NCBI GenBank assembly: GCA_027574665.1
Contig: CM050668.1
Location: forward strand, 8,084,001-8,148,000
Direction of reading: 5' to 3'
Source: Rhynochetos jubatus
Taxonomy: Eukaryota; Chordata; Aves; Eurypygiformes; Rhynochetidae
DNA: 64,000 nt
Shown here: piece after piece, positions 49,621 to 62,300 of the stretch
How the letters are laid out: each line of letters begins with the position of its first letter
How positions within the stretch are numbered: the stretch's first letter is position 1
Program-made: the position numbers and the translations under genes
Notes under the pieces: generated by a model
What the model was told of the DNA's origin: nothing
Databases searched by the model: none
Seen by the model: the letters and a program-made list of their open reading frames with translations, nothing else

Positions 49621-52600
49621 GACATTTGGCTGTAAATCAGTTCCCTGTTTCAGAGTTAGGATCAGGTGAGACTTTGACAGGTAGTAAGGATGACTTCTAG
49701 TGCAAGGCAGAGCTTTTCAGTTTTGCTCATAGAATCTCTCTCGTATGCGGGCACTTACTTCAGAAGACATATTGATTTGGGAAGCAGTAAATACCATTTG
49801 CCTATAACTGAAGACTGCCTGCATTGATTAAAGTGCATGCATATAGAAAACACAAAACAGATCACAGGGAGGAATGAAGAAAAAATGCCTGACTTACAGA
49901 CGGAACAAACAACTCACTTTCCCCAGTTTCTCTGATGACACAGTGTTTCTGTGGAACATACCAGTTATCCACATGGCAATTAAATACAAGGTCTTGTAAT
50001 CAACAAAATCATTAACAGAAGAGGCCATCTCCTCCCATGCCCTGGGTTGTGGATGGCAGGTTTTAATTTACTAAATGAAGACAAACTCACTGAGAGGAAG
50101 ATCCTTATTTTCAGAGTGGCATGCTCTTGGGCACCTGTGTTATCCAGCTTCTCTTGTCAACGACAGCTGAAATCAGGGAGGTTAAAAAAGCATCTCTCTG
50201 CCTCTCAGAAAACAGCCTGACCTCTCCCACCTGTAAGTTTTAATCAGTCCAAATGATCTGACCTCCAGTCTTCTCCAGTTTGTTTGAACAAGGCTGAATA
50301 GCTACAAAATAATCACCCCCATAAAAAGACTGCACTGTTGAAGCAGAGAGAGGTGAAACCACTTAAGAGGTTGCCCCTCTTTGCTTCAGTATTCTTATGA
50401 GGTAAGTGATTACATTCAAGTCTGCCTGTCAGCTAGCAGTATAGCCCAACACACAAAGCAGAACTCAGTCTCCCAGTTTTACCCTCCCACTTCCACACTT
50501 GGAGTAATACCTCACACAATCGTCACTGAAAGGAGTAACAAGGATTAATGCAGGGGCAACAGGCTGTGCAAAGGATAGGACAGTGCAGCATACACTTCGG
50601 TGGGATGTGAACAGGGGAATGTTTAAGTGGAATACACCAAACTCAAGGTCAGAAAAGGGATGAGAAGGCTGTAAGGAGAACACTAAATATTTTTGAGGAT
50701 AACACACATGTTCAGAAAAAAAGACTTCTGGACTGGACCAGGCAGGCAAGAGATTCCATGCAACACACTGATCACGCAGATAAGAAATGCAATGCCCTGT
50801 TTACGTGGATACAGTTCTCCTGAAGTAAGAACTGTGAGCCTGGGAGCTAAGTGTGTGCAACCTGTTACCTTTCCGCTACTCTGCAGTCTTCGCAAAACGC
50901 ACATAAGGGTCCTTCTTTCAGATCTTCTTTAAAGGCCTTGGGCTACTTTACCATACACAGACACTGAAATAAAAGTAGTGAGTATCTTTTTAGCTTGCTA
51001 TTAATTTCTTATCCCTAATGGTAGCATTAAATCAGCCAACCCTCTCCATCCTCTTTAGGTTTTAGCTTGAAAAAATCCAGGGCTACACCAGGTTACAACC
51101 CCAGACATACAGCAAAACCCAGGAATTGCTGTTATATTTCCTCTTTCTGGAAAAGAGTCACTGATATGACCTGTAACACTGCACACACAGAGGTATTTAA
51201 CCTTGAGGTCTTATGTGTATCTCTGATGATTAGCTCTGTAACTCTGTCTCCTCATCACAAGTTTCTCTCTCCTCCTGCTTCTTGCTGGAGTATCCTGTGG
51301 AACCAGTCAGGGGATGCATCTGAAGCTCCAAGTTCTTCTCCCATTAATATCTGCTCATCAAAGTACTGCTTCTGCATGTGCAGCAGCCAGAGGTGCTCCA
51401 GAGAACATGAAAGCTAACAGGAATTCTGACACTCAGCAAGGTGGCTTTTCTGGAGTGTATCCTTTGGGGAGAATCACTGTTGTTTAATTCTTTACATGAG
51501 AACAGGGCTAGAGCCAGACATTTACTGCATTCCTCCTTAAAAAACAGATGCAAAAGTGAAGTATCACAAATACATCCTGCCACTGACATCCCTTTTCTAA
51601 GGCAAGATAACCCATCTGACTGACAGATCCACAGCTACATCATTGGCTTTGGTTCAGAAGGCTGTCTTCTGAAGGGTGAGCCACTTGCTCAGCTGCTGTT
51701 AGGCTACAGCTGATAATTCACATGCATTCAGAGCAGACCATTTGCCAAGTTCACCTCTGTGCTTTCCGTGACTCTGAGATACCAGGCTTTTCCATTCACC
51801 AGGTTTGTCAGCTTATTTGGGCACAGCAGAGGCCAGAAGACTTATCTTTTCCCTACGCAGAAAAGCAAAGATTCATACTGCAGTGCACCCAGCTAATTTT
51901 TGGGGTTATCCTTCTAGTTATCTGTGCAGAAAATACACCATCTCCACTGCCCTGAACTGATGAGCCCCTACCAACTGCCTTACTTGAAAGCAACCTGTCA
52001 CTTGCATTACACAGGACACTTGAAAACACATTATTTCCAGGCAAAAGAAGCATTACAGGAAGCATACACTCACTCTAAGTAGAATGGACTTTTTGTCTAT
52101 TAAAAATGATAAAAAGTATCCAGCAACCAGAATTTGGCTGTGAATTTGACCTGCGTGAAGTGAAGTAGCACAGGTCACTGCTGCCTACACGGATTACAAT
52201 GATCAGATCAAACCAGCATCCACGAAAGCTGGCTCATCCTCATTGCAAACACAGAGAAACCCAAACGATCATTTGCTTGAACAGTTTGAGTGTGACCAAC
52301 CAAATTCTTTAAAAAACAGTTTTTATTAGGTATATTTGCCTATATTATTTCAGGAGGATACAATAAGTAATACAAATACAGAGCTAATCATAATCGTATT
52401 TAACTGCCATTTTGCAAAAAAGCCTGCAATTTGTATTAGCAAGTAAATATTGGGTTGGGCTGCACTTTTGATTATCATGAAGCAAGACATTAGAAACCAA
52501 GTATTTAAACTATTTGCCTGATTCATTTTGATTTCCAAAGGAATTCCCAAATCTAAGACACTATTATCCACGAGCAGGAAAAAAAAGCAGGTCAGAGCAG

Positions 52601-54039
52601 AACAGGAAAGGAACCTTTTCAGTCTCTTCTGCTCCTGATGAGCCAGACCTGTGCCCTATCAAGTAGCTATAGGAGACAGTCCTATTAAGTAGATATTAAT
52701 CTCAAAGCTAAAAGATGATCCATCCTTTCCAGACACTCCGAGTATATCTACCCTTGTAAAATGCATCATGGCTTATGTCAGAGGACAGAGTGTTAAAAAC
52801 AGTCCAAGTGAAGTGCAAGTCTAGGAATGGACAGGGAACAATGTATTGGGTATGTGGAGAAGCGAAGGGAGAACTAGAAATGGGGGCAGCTCAAGGAGGG
52901 TCAGCAGAGTATGCATGGGAAGAGTTTTGGGTCATTACAGACAGAATTATGACTCTGCAAATAAACAAGCTTGCTTAGATTTCCAGTTACCTGCATTAAA
53001 ATGAGTACTATTTCCCTATATCTGATACACTTATTGGGGAAGCCCACAGCTATCATTTAATTAAGCACCTTTTAGACTTCTGCAGAATTTGTGTCAACAG
53101 GATTCTCTATGGCATTACGCTACTTCACACACAGTTAGCTCCAGTCAGGTTAGGGCACTTAGAGCGATTGAACTCTGAGTAGTGGAAATTTGGACCCACT
53201 CAATGTCTTAATAATTTTAAACAGTCATCTGACCATTCATCTACAGCTCCTACCTTTACAAACTGAACTGATAAGAAAGATCTTTGAAGGCATTAAGTTC
53301 TCATTTGAATCAAGATCTTTATGCTGTGCTTTCTTTGAACAGAGGGTTTGGCTGTGTGTGGCTGAACAAAAAGTGGATGATCTAAAGTACCACCAAGGAA
53401 TGTCCTTGCATCTTCTGGAACAGAACTTGGTTTGCAGGCTGCTTGGTTGTTCAGAGTTAATACAGTATAAGTCCCTGTCATTTTCCGCCCTACCCTACTT
53501 CAGAAAGTAGGAAGTGTGCATGACAAGATGGGCCCCTTCCAACTTGAGATATTCTGTAATAAGATGGTTAAAGAGAGAAAACCAACAAAGGGCAGAAAAG
53601 TATCACTGGAACAAAGTGAATAAGTAAAAGAACAAGCTCTGGGTCTTGTCCCTATTACTTTTCTTAAGATACCAGGAAACTGTGTTACATTCAAAGTTGC
53701 AAACTACATATTTTAGTCTACTTCTTGAGCTTGACGAGCCAGGTATTTGAAGAATGAGTCTGCTCAGCACAAGGAAATTATAGTGAAGAAATTAGTTACA
53801 ACATACTTGTAAATTGGTTACATTTTACAAAACAAAAACCATACAGAAACCAAACACTGCAGACTTATTTGAATATTCCCCACAGAAACAAAAAGGTGAC
53901 TTATCAAATTTGGGATCCCTACCAAATTCTAAAGAAAGTTGCAATTAGAGAATTAATGATGCAACACCCATATTAGCAGCTGTCACATTTAAAGTAGTAA
54001 TTAAACCACTAAAAGCTTTTGTTAGAAAGGTATAAACAT

Positions 54040-54130
54040 AACCATCCCTGTTTTACAGACAGGAAAGGAGTAGAAAAGTTAATCAGTGTCATCACCTAAA
54101 TGTAAACACAGAAGTGTATGACTCCCAGTT
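54040..54130 (-). mobile_element. Ancient MIR-like SINE fragment
   Basis: The plus strand reads ccatccctgttttacagaca, then ggaaaggagtagaaaagtta and, further on, gaagtgtatgactcccag. This follows the order of the reversed MIR consensus (tcattttacagatgagg, agaggttaagtgac, ggtctgactcc) but is quite diverged. Confidence 0.5.
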
Positions 54131-54359
54131 TCATTCTTATTCCTTTCAATCACGCTGACTAGATCAGTTCTGTTAAATTCGTGCTACATTCATGGCGCAC
54201 ATACAGAAGGGCAGCGAGCAGGCAGGTTTAGTAACCACAGGGTGCTTCGTGTATTAAGTGAAGTAAACAGGAATTCAATCAAAATACAATATGGAAGATT
54301 AAAAGTACTTCAATGAGCAGGGAAGCCTGGAACTCAATTAATTAAATTCACCAGTCTGT

Positions 54360-54420
54360 CAAAGATACCTTCCCTATCTGTAAAAAGGATAGCTACGCTT
54401 CTCTACCTCACCAGAGGGCC
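54360..54420 (+). mobile_element. Possible MIR-like SINE fragment
   Basis: The stretch accttccctatctgtaaaaa and the later ctacctcacc resemble the MIR 3' half (tttcctcatctgtaaaatgg ... cctacctcatagg) in plus orientation. It is short and diverged. It lies about 230 bases from another MIR-like fragment of opposite orientation. Confidence 0.4.
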
Positions 54421-55198
54421 AAAAGGGGTGCAAAAGTAGCATTGCCATAGAAAACATATAAGCAAGCAGAATACTGTTACCAAAATATTTTCCCTGAATT
54501 TGACAGCCACTACATTTTCCTAATCTAGCTGAAGGCACTCTCACTGTCCTGGAAGAAGTCCATCAGATGTTCACCTGACTTGCTGGCTGAAAAGTGGTGG
54601 GACGGAAGCTGTGAATTCACATATGTCAAAAGAAGACTTAACAAATGCTTTCTTGAGACTAAATATGTCAGAGTGAATAAATAAGAACAGAGAAATCAAT
54701 CACAGTAAGGTAAAAAGTAGATATGTAACTTTAATTGTAGCTCCTTTGATATGCATTAGATACATTTCCTTCTTCATCTTGGACATGCACTCATAAAAAG
54801 AAGAAAAAATTTAAGTAATAATTCAAAATAAAACGAGAATGATGATACAGATTAATTATATATTTAAATAGACATTTAGTACTAGAACTGCTCATACTTA
54901 TCTGAACCATCTGAGGGTGGAAAAAGGGATTTTATGCATGTTTATGAGAGCTATCTCCCCACGACTTTTTTTTTAAGTACAGATGTGCCATCATATGCAT
55001 AATCAAGTCTCGGCTGGGAGCATCACTCCTAAGGACAAGCACAGATACTGGAAAACCTTCCAAAACCCTATGTACAAAAGAGAGTAAGTTCCAGACTCTG
55101 GTTCTGTTCACTGCACCACTGAACAATCCTGACATTCGACATGGGGGAAAATCATGAAGATTTGGGTGGCCAAAAGGTTGTCACTATTACAATTCTTT

Positions 55199-55246
55199 AT
55201 ACAGACATACACATATATGCATACACACACATATATGTATATTTAC
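55199..55246. repeat. Mixed TA/CA microsatellite
   Basis: Alternating purine-pyrimidine sequence (acacatatatgcatacacac, then atatatgtatat) forms a short imperfect dinucleotide repeat in intergenic DNA. Confidence 0.75.
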
Positions 55247-58200
55247 AGGGCAACTGTTCTATCCTAGAAATTACACTTTTTAAAGAGAAAACCACTCCTT
55301 TATAAAAAGGAAGGGGCTTGGAGAGCCTTATTCCAATAGTTATGTATTCTGGTCAAGAAGCACTGACATTACAGACCCAGGCATACTGCAAGAGCTTATA
55401 GTCAGCTTCCTAAATCCACATGTATTGCTAAAATCAAATTAAAATCTACAGGCACAAACAGTAGACCAAGTTCTCTCCGGTTTTAGTCACTGATAAAAGA
55501 ATTATATTTATCAACATGTGGCACATCTGGAAGAGTTACAGCCATGAACCGGATGGGGAGTAAATCAGGACAGAATTAGACCTCTGGAGTGCACGGCTGT
55601 ATGGCAGCCAGATGTGCTCTCTGTCAACAAACATAATCCTTTTCGAGTCATTGACTATCACCAGCAAAGTGGCATTATTAGCCAATGCTGTGCATGCAGT
55701 TTCACTAATGTACTGCCTCGGTTTCAGGGATAAACATATGCATAATCCTGCACTGCAAGACTCCCCCACGCTAAATAGGAGTCAGGCAGATTGGTCAGAC
55801 CACCCAAGCTGAAGGTCAAACAGTGCAGCTTGTAAAAAGTCCAGACTGCAAACCATCTACTCATACTGGTAAGCAGTGTCCTTACTTTCAGTTCACTGGG
55901 CCAGCGGGTAACTACTTGCCAGAGGATTCCTGGCTTCGCCTCAGAATAGCAGAGATACTTTTATCTTAAGAAACATGAAGCAATTGCCATTGTATACGTG
56001 ACAGTAACCTGGGGCAAAACAGATCGAGATTTCATAACTAGAAATACAACAACCATTTCACAGAATTGGCTCTCATAGATACCCATCTTCACACTGTAGA
56101 AGATACTTGCAGGGCCTGGATCATGGTCCATTTTTTGTGATTAGAGTAGCAATGATTCTTCTCTGGAAGATAACAGGTCGGATGACCCTGCAAGCTCTTC
56201 CCTAGTCTGTCTATGGCTTGATATATGCTACTTCTAATTTTCAATGGCTACATAATTCATGGAAAGGAGAAATAAAGTTTTACTACTCAACATGGATGTA
56301 GAGTAGAACACTGAACTGAAATGAAAGTTCAGATTCCTCTACTGATAATCAAGATAATCAGCATTTCACGTTATTGATACCACCAGGACTATTACTGGAG
56401 AGGAGTATCACCCTAGCCTGTGTAAGTATGACAAAACATGACTCATAGATACTTCACACAAGTATCGCTTGCACTATGAAAACAAAATAATACAATGCAA
56501 AGCCCTTTTAACAAAGGGGAGCAAGTTTAAAGACTCTTGACTGTCACTGCTATGTTTATGGGGGCAAGGACCTAGAATGTCTTACTAATCAATGAAGAAA
56601 TAAAGCAAACATCAAAACAGTGAAGTGAATTAGTGTTCCCTGGAAATAACATTGAGGAGGCATTTAGAAATATTTTTAATGGTGTATTATGCTAAAGTGA
56701 TTAACAAACATTTTGTACCAGGCCAGCAAAAAAAATTACCATATTCAGTTGTCTGGGTTCAGGGATGGGAGTTCAGTCTAAGGATTTAAAACGTGGTAGC
56801 TGCACTCATACACATGGGGATTACCTAGGTAGCATCAAGGATATATAATGTCTTAGCTCATTAAAGGTCACCTCAGTAGTTCATGCTATATCTGTGGTAG
56901 AAAGGTGAGTTATTCTCAAGTAGGTGAATTATGCTGACAGCTTTACGTAGCAGAATTTTTTGGAAGAAATTAATAATTTTCAACTGATACAGAACAACAA
57001 GAGAGGAGCAAGCTTTACTGTTAAAAGCCATATACATTTGAGATTTCCTTATGCATTACATTTTTCTAGGTTAAATACTAAAGAATTTTCACCATTTTTC
57101 TTAATGGGAGAATTGTTCTCATGCTGTTTGTTGAAGTGTGTCCCTTATTAAAAAGTATTATGAAGCATGATTGAAACGGACTTCAACACCCCACTCCTAG
57201 GTTGAGCAAATAACGCATAAGCCTTTCGCAACACCTTTATGAAACAGCTGCAGAGTTTAACTGGTTTACAGACAGCTAATTAGGGAGACGCACACACTGG
57301 GAATTGGCCTGCTCCTGATACAGTGACTTCTCCCTGCTTTAAAAAGACATTTTCACAGAGCTTCCCAAGTACAGTGAAATATCAGTACTTGGTTTAGAAC
57401 AAATTAGCAAGTTGCCAACCAATGCAAGCAGCATTGATTTACACTGCCTCCTCATGGAAAGTTATTACTTTAATAGCTGGTATGAAATCCCAGGACTATC
57501 TATCTTTTAAATTCTATAGGTTAAATACAGGTGTTTCATGTACAGACAATAAAAATCTACTCTACCTTATATCTTTGCTGGGCTATTGAGCTCTAGAGCA
57601 TTTTATACAATACAAATGACAACATCAGTCTGCCATACATAGAAATGCAGAGGGATTATTAGTCAGGAAAATCTTTAGCAATCCAATACATTCCTTGCTG
57701 CAGCTGTTTTCAGAATGGAAGTGATCATTACTCAGACTTGCCAGAATCCCTCAAGGGGCGGAAAGTCATTCACAGTTCAGCGTTTTCTGCCTAGAGACTG
57801 TAGGAGTCATGGTAGGCATGGAAAAAATCAGCACATTAGGGAGATTACGTAGGAACAGAATTCTCAACTGGAGAAGTAGGTAATTTTCACAGCAACCTCC
57901 TTCCTTATTACATAAGTGTTCCTAAAATAACAAATACTAGACAATTTTTTTTTGTTGGTGTCTACGACAATGACCATTGGTTTTAACTATAATTCTACAT
58001 TTTATAGTAAAAAACTAAGTTTAATGCCTGGTGATATGACAATAGCTAAGGGGCAGTGAAAAAAACCCAAAACACACCCTTCCAGTGCTGTGCAAATGGC
58101 AATAAGGATTATAGCAATAGATACATATGTATTCCCTATAGAATTAGATCAGGTAATCGGCACAGGACAAAAAACCCACATAAATCATACTGCAGATCTG

Positions 58201-59340
58201 GATTAATTTTGGGTGCCATGCTCAGTTTTGCTTCGCCCTAGTACTTACTATGGAAAAATGCCAGGAAAATACCACCGCTATTTAAAGTACTTTGTGCACA
58301 ATAGAAGCACTGCTGGCCATCCTGAAAGGAAGAGCTGACCTTCAGATTCTAGCTTCAGAAAACCAGTCTAATTGCTACCGAAGGATTTCTCTTCAGGCTC
58401 TAAGCCTGATACTAGTGGTCACTGCAGAGTTTATGAGTTGTATCAAGGTTAGCAGCAGTCACACGTGAATCAAATTTGTTACACTAGAAACAACAGCACT
58501 AGTTGGTTTCATACACTGCCTGTAACACTGGATTATTATTTTTTTAAATTCCCAGTCTGTATTTTATACATAAATGGGTCTCAGGTAACAAAATTAGAGA
58601 GGAAAAACCAGTAATAGTATCAGCCTCAGTTCATTTCTTCCTCATTTGCATCTAAGCAGTATCAAGCAACTGAGCTGTTGATTTTAGAAAATGCATGTGC
58701 TATTTCATTGAATAAGATTACTAAAAGTAAAAGTCCCTTGGGATAGATGAATTTGGCCTGAAACTACCACAAATCACCCTTATCCACAAACCCTTTGATT
58801 CAGGGACAGAACATTTCTGATCACAGGCAGGGAGCTCAGCATCCTCTACTATGCTAGAGCTCCCAGAGCCCCACTCCCTCAAGCTAGGCCTATGTGCAGG
58901 CAGGGCAAAGCGGAGAGAATTTGTTTGCCTTAGGCTTCTCACTGGAGTGAGGCTTTAATCTCTGAATGTTTGCCAACTCCTGCCTAACAACAGCAGCCTT
59001 ATACCTTTTTGCCTCCCCAGACAGCCATTTTGTTTTATAGGGTTATTGAGGCAGGATTACTTAAGAGCTTATTAACATAAAGCTACTCACAGCATTAAAA
59101 AAAAACACCAAAACTACACACTTCTCTCTATGGCTATTGTCATCTTGGACTAAGAAAGATTTTTTAGCAAAGGGGTGACAGTTCCCTGTTGGCACTGAGT
59201 TGACTCACCGGCTCAAACAGACCAGTCCTGCCTTTGCAGCATCAGTTGCTGTGCCTCTGCTGGCAGGGTACAAGAACCCAACCCACCTCTTTAACAAGCT
59301 GTCTGAAAGTAACAGAACCGCTCATTTCAAAGATTTGGTG

Positions 59341-62300
59341 CTTTAATTAGTAGGGAGAGGAAGAGGTGGGTTTCTCACCTGAGCTCATTCCTCTTCCGGC
59401 TCCACCTCCCCTCAGGGAGTGAGGCTGATGGCCCTAACTCCAGGGAGTGGGGTGTCATTTTGTTTTCTCTCCGCCTCATTTTGCAGTGCCCTAAGCAGGG
59501 TGGTACTATCAGGAATGACTTCTGTCTCTGTCCCACAGAGATGCTTAATGTGGTGCAGAGAAGATGCGTTTGCAGTGACTTCCCGTTAAATCACCTCATG
59601 AAGGCCCAGGCACGGGGAGCTGCAGGCCGCTCCTGCGGGAAGAGCTGTGCTTGCTGCTGTTGCTGAAATAGCTCGTGAGGGAGACTGGCCTCTAGCGTGG
59701 TGAGTGGATGGGGTCTGGGTGCTTGCAGCTCCATCATGTTATACTTATGGCTGTTTCTTGGAAAAGCTTTTCGACAGCCCAGTGTGCTTATAGTTGTGTC
59801 AGAAGTGTCAATGCCTCTGGGTGCATGCCAGGCTCCGTGCTCTCCTCGGGCTGTGAGAAGGTAGGTGGTGAGGATTGGGGCATGGGACCCATTTTACCTC
59901 AGGGATGTTGCCAGCCACCCCTTCAGAGGATTTGGGTTTGGAGTCTCTCTGCAGGAGCCTCTTTACTGACTTCTTGCTGTGTTTTAAGAGACTTCTCTGC
60001 AATCTGTTGTGCCAGTTAAAGTAAGAAAGGTTTCAACCTGTAGTAAATGAGAGTGGGTGTTTAAAATACATGTGGGAAATAATAAAAATCATCTTTGCCA
60101 GGAGACTGGGGTATAAAATAAGTTTGGAAAGTAAATCCCACATACAGCTATTTTTTTTTGCCACACGGCATGAGTTAGTAGTGCTGAATTTTGCAGCATA
60201 TTACATTCCTCTTAAGGCCTAGCTCACCTTTGTTTCTGTGCCAATCTGGCAGATTTCTAGTGCTTTATTAGGCTTTCCTGGTTGGAATTGATTTTTTCTT
60301 TAAAAGTGTTTTCCCTGATCAAGGATTTTTCTGCATTAATGAAGCAGTATGTGCTTGTATCTATAAATGGAATAGCATATGCTATGTAGCAAGTGAGTGG
60401 GGAGCAATAGAGAAACCTCTAAGAAAAAAAATCTCAAATACATGGAATCAACAAATATTTTGTAAGATTATAAGTATGGCAGAAGTTCTGTGTATGGGCA
60501 GTACCTCGTTACCCTTATGTTACCATCATATTTGTTTTGTGACCTTTGGGCTGTAGTTCAAAAGCAAAGCAGCATCACTTTCTTGCCTTTTTTCATATTA
60601 AATTAGAACAATGTGATCTTTAAAAGCATTCTTCTGTTTCTGTAATTTATTTTTTTTAATCCTGCCTAAGTTTTCTATTGGCAGTCCTGTAAATGTTACT
60701 AGCAGCGTGGTGTTGCTGTTCCTACTAATTGCTGTGTAGAACTCATGTTGATTTAGCGAGCTTGCTTGTCGTTTTGCTACTAACACAGATATCCATTCCC
60801 TCTTTCTGGCTTCCTACCAACCCGTGGTGAAAGGTTGCTGAATGAGAATGTTTGGCTGCTCGAATTTAACACATTGGGGTTATTTTAAAGATAGAATTCA
60901 TATTGGTGGTGTGTGAAACATTCAGCTTTAAACCTTCAAAGAGACATTGAAACAACAAAAAAAGTCAAATCCAAAACAAACCTCTTGGGTTAGATAGTTA
61001 CAGCCTGAGAATCCTGAAGCCATCCCGGAGGAACACTGCTTCAGAGAAAGATGGCAGTATAGGACAATTAGATAGGAATTTGGTCACAAGATGAAAGGAA
61101 ATGTGAACTCCTAAATCCTCAAGGGAACAGCACAAATTGATTTACCATGAAGTACAAATGATCAAAATGAATAAAATGCAAGTATGGAGCAATTTTGCCT
61201 TCCTCTTTCTTGCTCCTCTCTCCTTTGTCCAGAGGCAAAAAGATAACATTGTGCATTTTAGTAATTTGGTTTTTAAATTGAGGATTTATATATGGTTCTA
61301 AGCAGTCTACAGTAGTTACTTGACCCACATGTTACTTTCAGGATTTCATCCTCAAGGCAAACTTGTAAGTGAAAACAATCCTCATTAATGGCAAGAATAC
61401 CTACCTGTTTGACTGAACCATAGCTCAGCTTAGTGTTTGTATTTGGTGGTAAAGTACACTTACAGAATTACTAGGAAAGCGGTACTTTGAGGGGAAGGGG
61501 GTTGTGCTTGCAGATCTCCTCCTGACTTGAATCAATATAGCTTTCCAAGGGTCTGGTTCAGGCAGAGGGGACACTGGGAGCAGAATGGTGCTTTCTGACG
61601 GTGGCATTAATGCCTTATGTTTCAAATACGCTGACCCTGAAAACCGAACTGTGTCACATGTGGGGGAAACGGTGTTCAGAAGTAACAGCACGCTGCCCAG
61701 GCACTAACCTCTTTGGCCTAAACCTGGAGGGGTAGGTTTTGCAGTGCTGCAGCCAGGGGAAGGCCTTCAGACTGTTACGTACTTGAAAGAAGTTGGCTTC
61801 TGATTTCTGCACTGAATGAAGTGTTTGAAACTTTAAGTACTGTGTTCCAATGCAGGACAAAACCAAGTTAGAGAGACTTAAGTGCAAACATTCCCTGGGA
61901 ACAGTGTAACAGACCTGCTGTTTTACAAATAGTAATATTTTCCCTAATTGTTTCCCTTAAGTGACTAGTTAGAACAGCATAAGCACCTCTGTAGCCCTGT
62001 TCGCAGCTGTGGGAGGTGTGGCACAGCTGTGTTCTATTATTTCTGAAGCTAGGACACTCTACCGCTGCAGATCTTGCTCAGCATGCCAAAATTAACCTAA
62101 ATGTTTAGGATGAGAGTTGTTGTGTCACTGTTATAGAAGCAGCACGCTAGGAAAAAACCTTTTTCTTCTCTGTTGTTCAGTGTTTTGCTAAGGATGCGTA
62201 TTTGTGTAAAGAATCCTGCTGGGCTTGTTTCTGTGTAGAGGTACGCCCAGCAAACGGGCAGCCAGTCTCTGCAGTGAGTGATAGCCCTGAGTTGGGCTTT

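Larger units (their letters stand above)
22850..59340. other. Intergenic or undetermined DNA upstream of CASTOR2
   Basis: Apart from the repeats and the candidate exon listed separately, I see no convincing gene, RNA gene or CpG island in this stretch. Open frames reach about 150 codons, which is what chance gives in roughly 36 kb of AT-moderate DNA read in six frames. None has recognisable domains. Distal regulatory elements may well be present but cannot be told apart without comparison to other species. Confidence 0.55.
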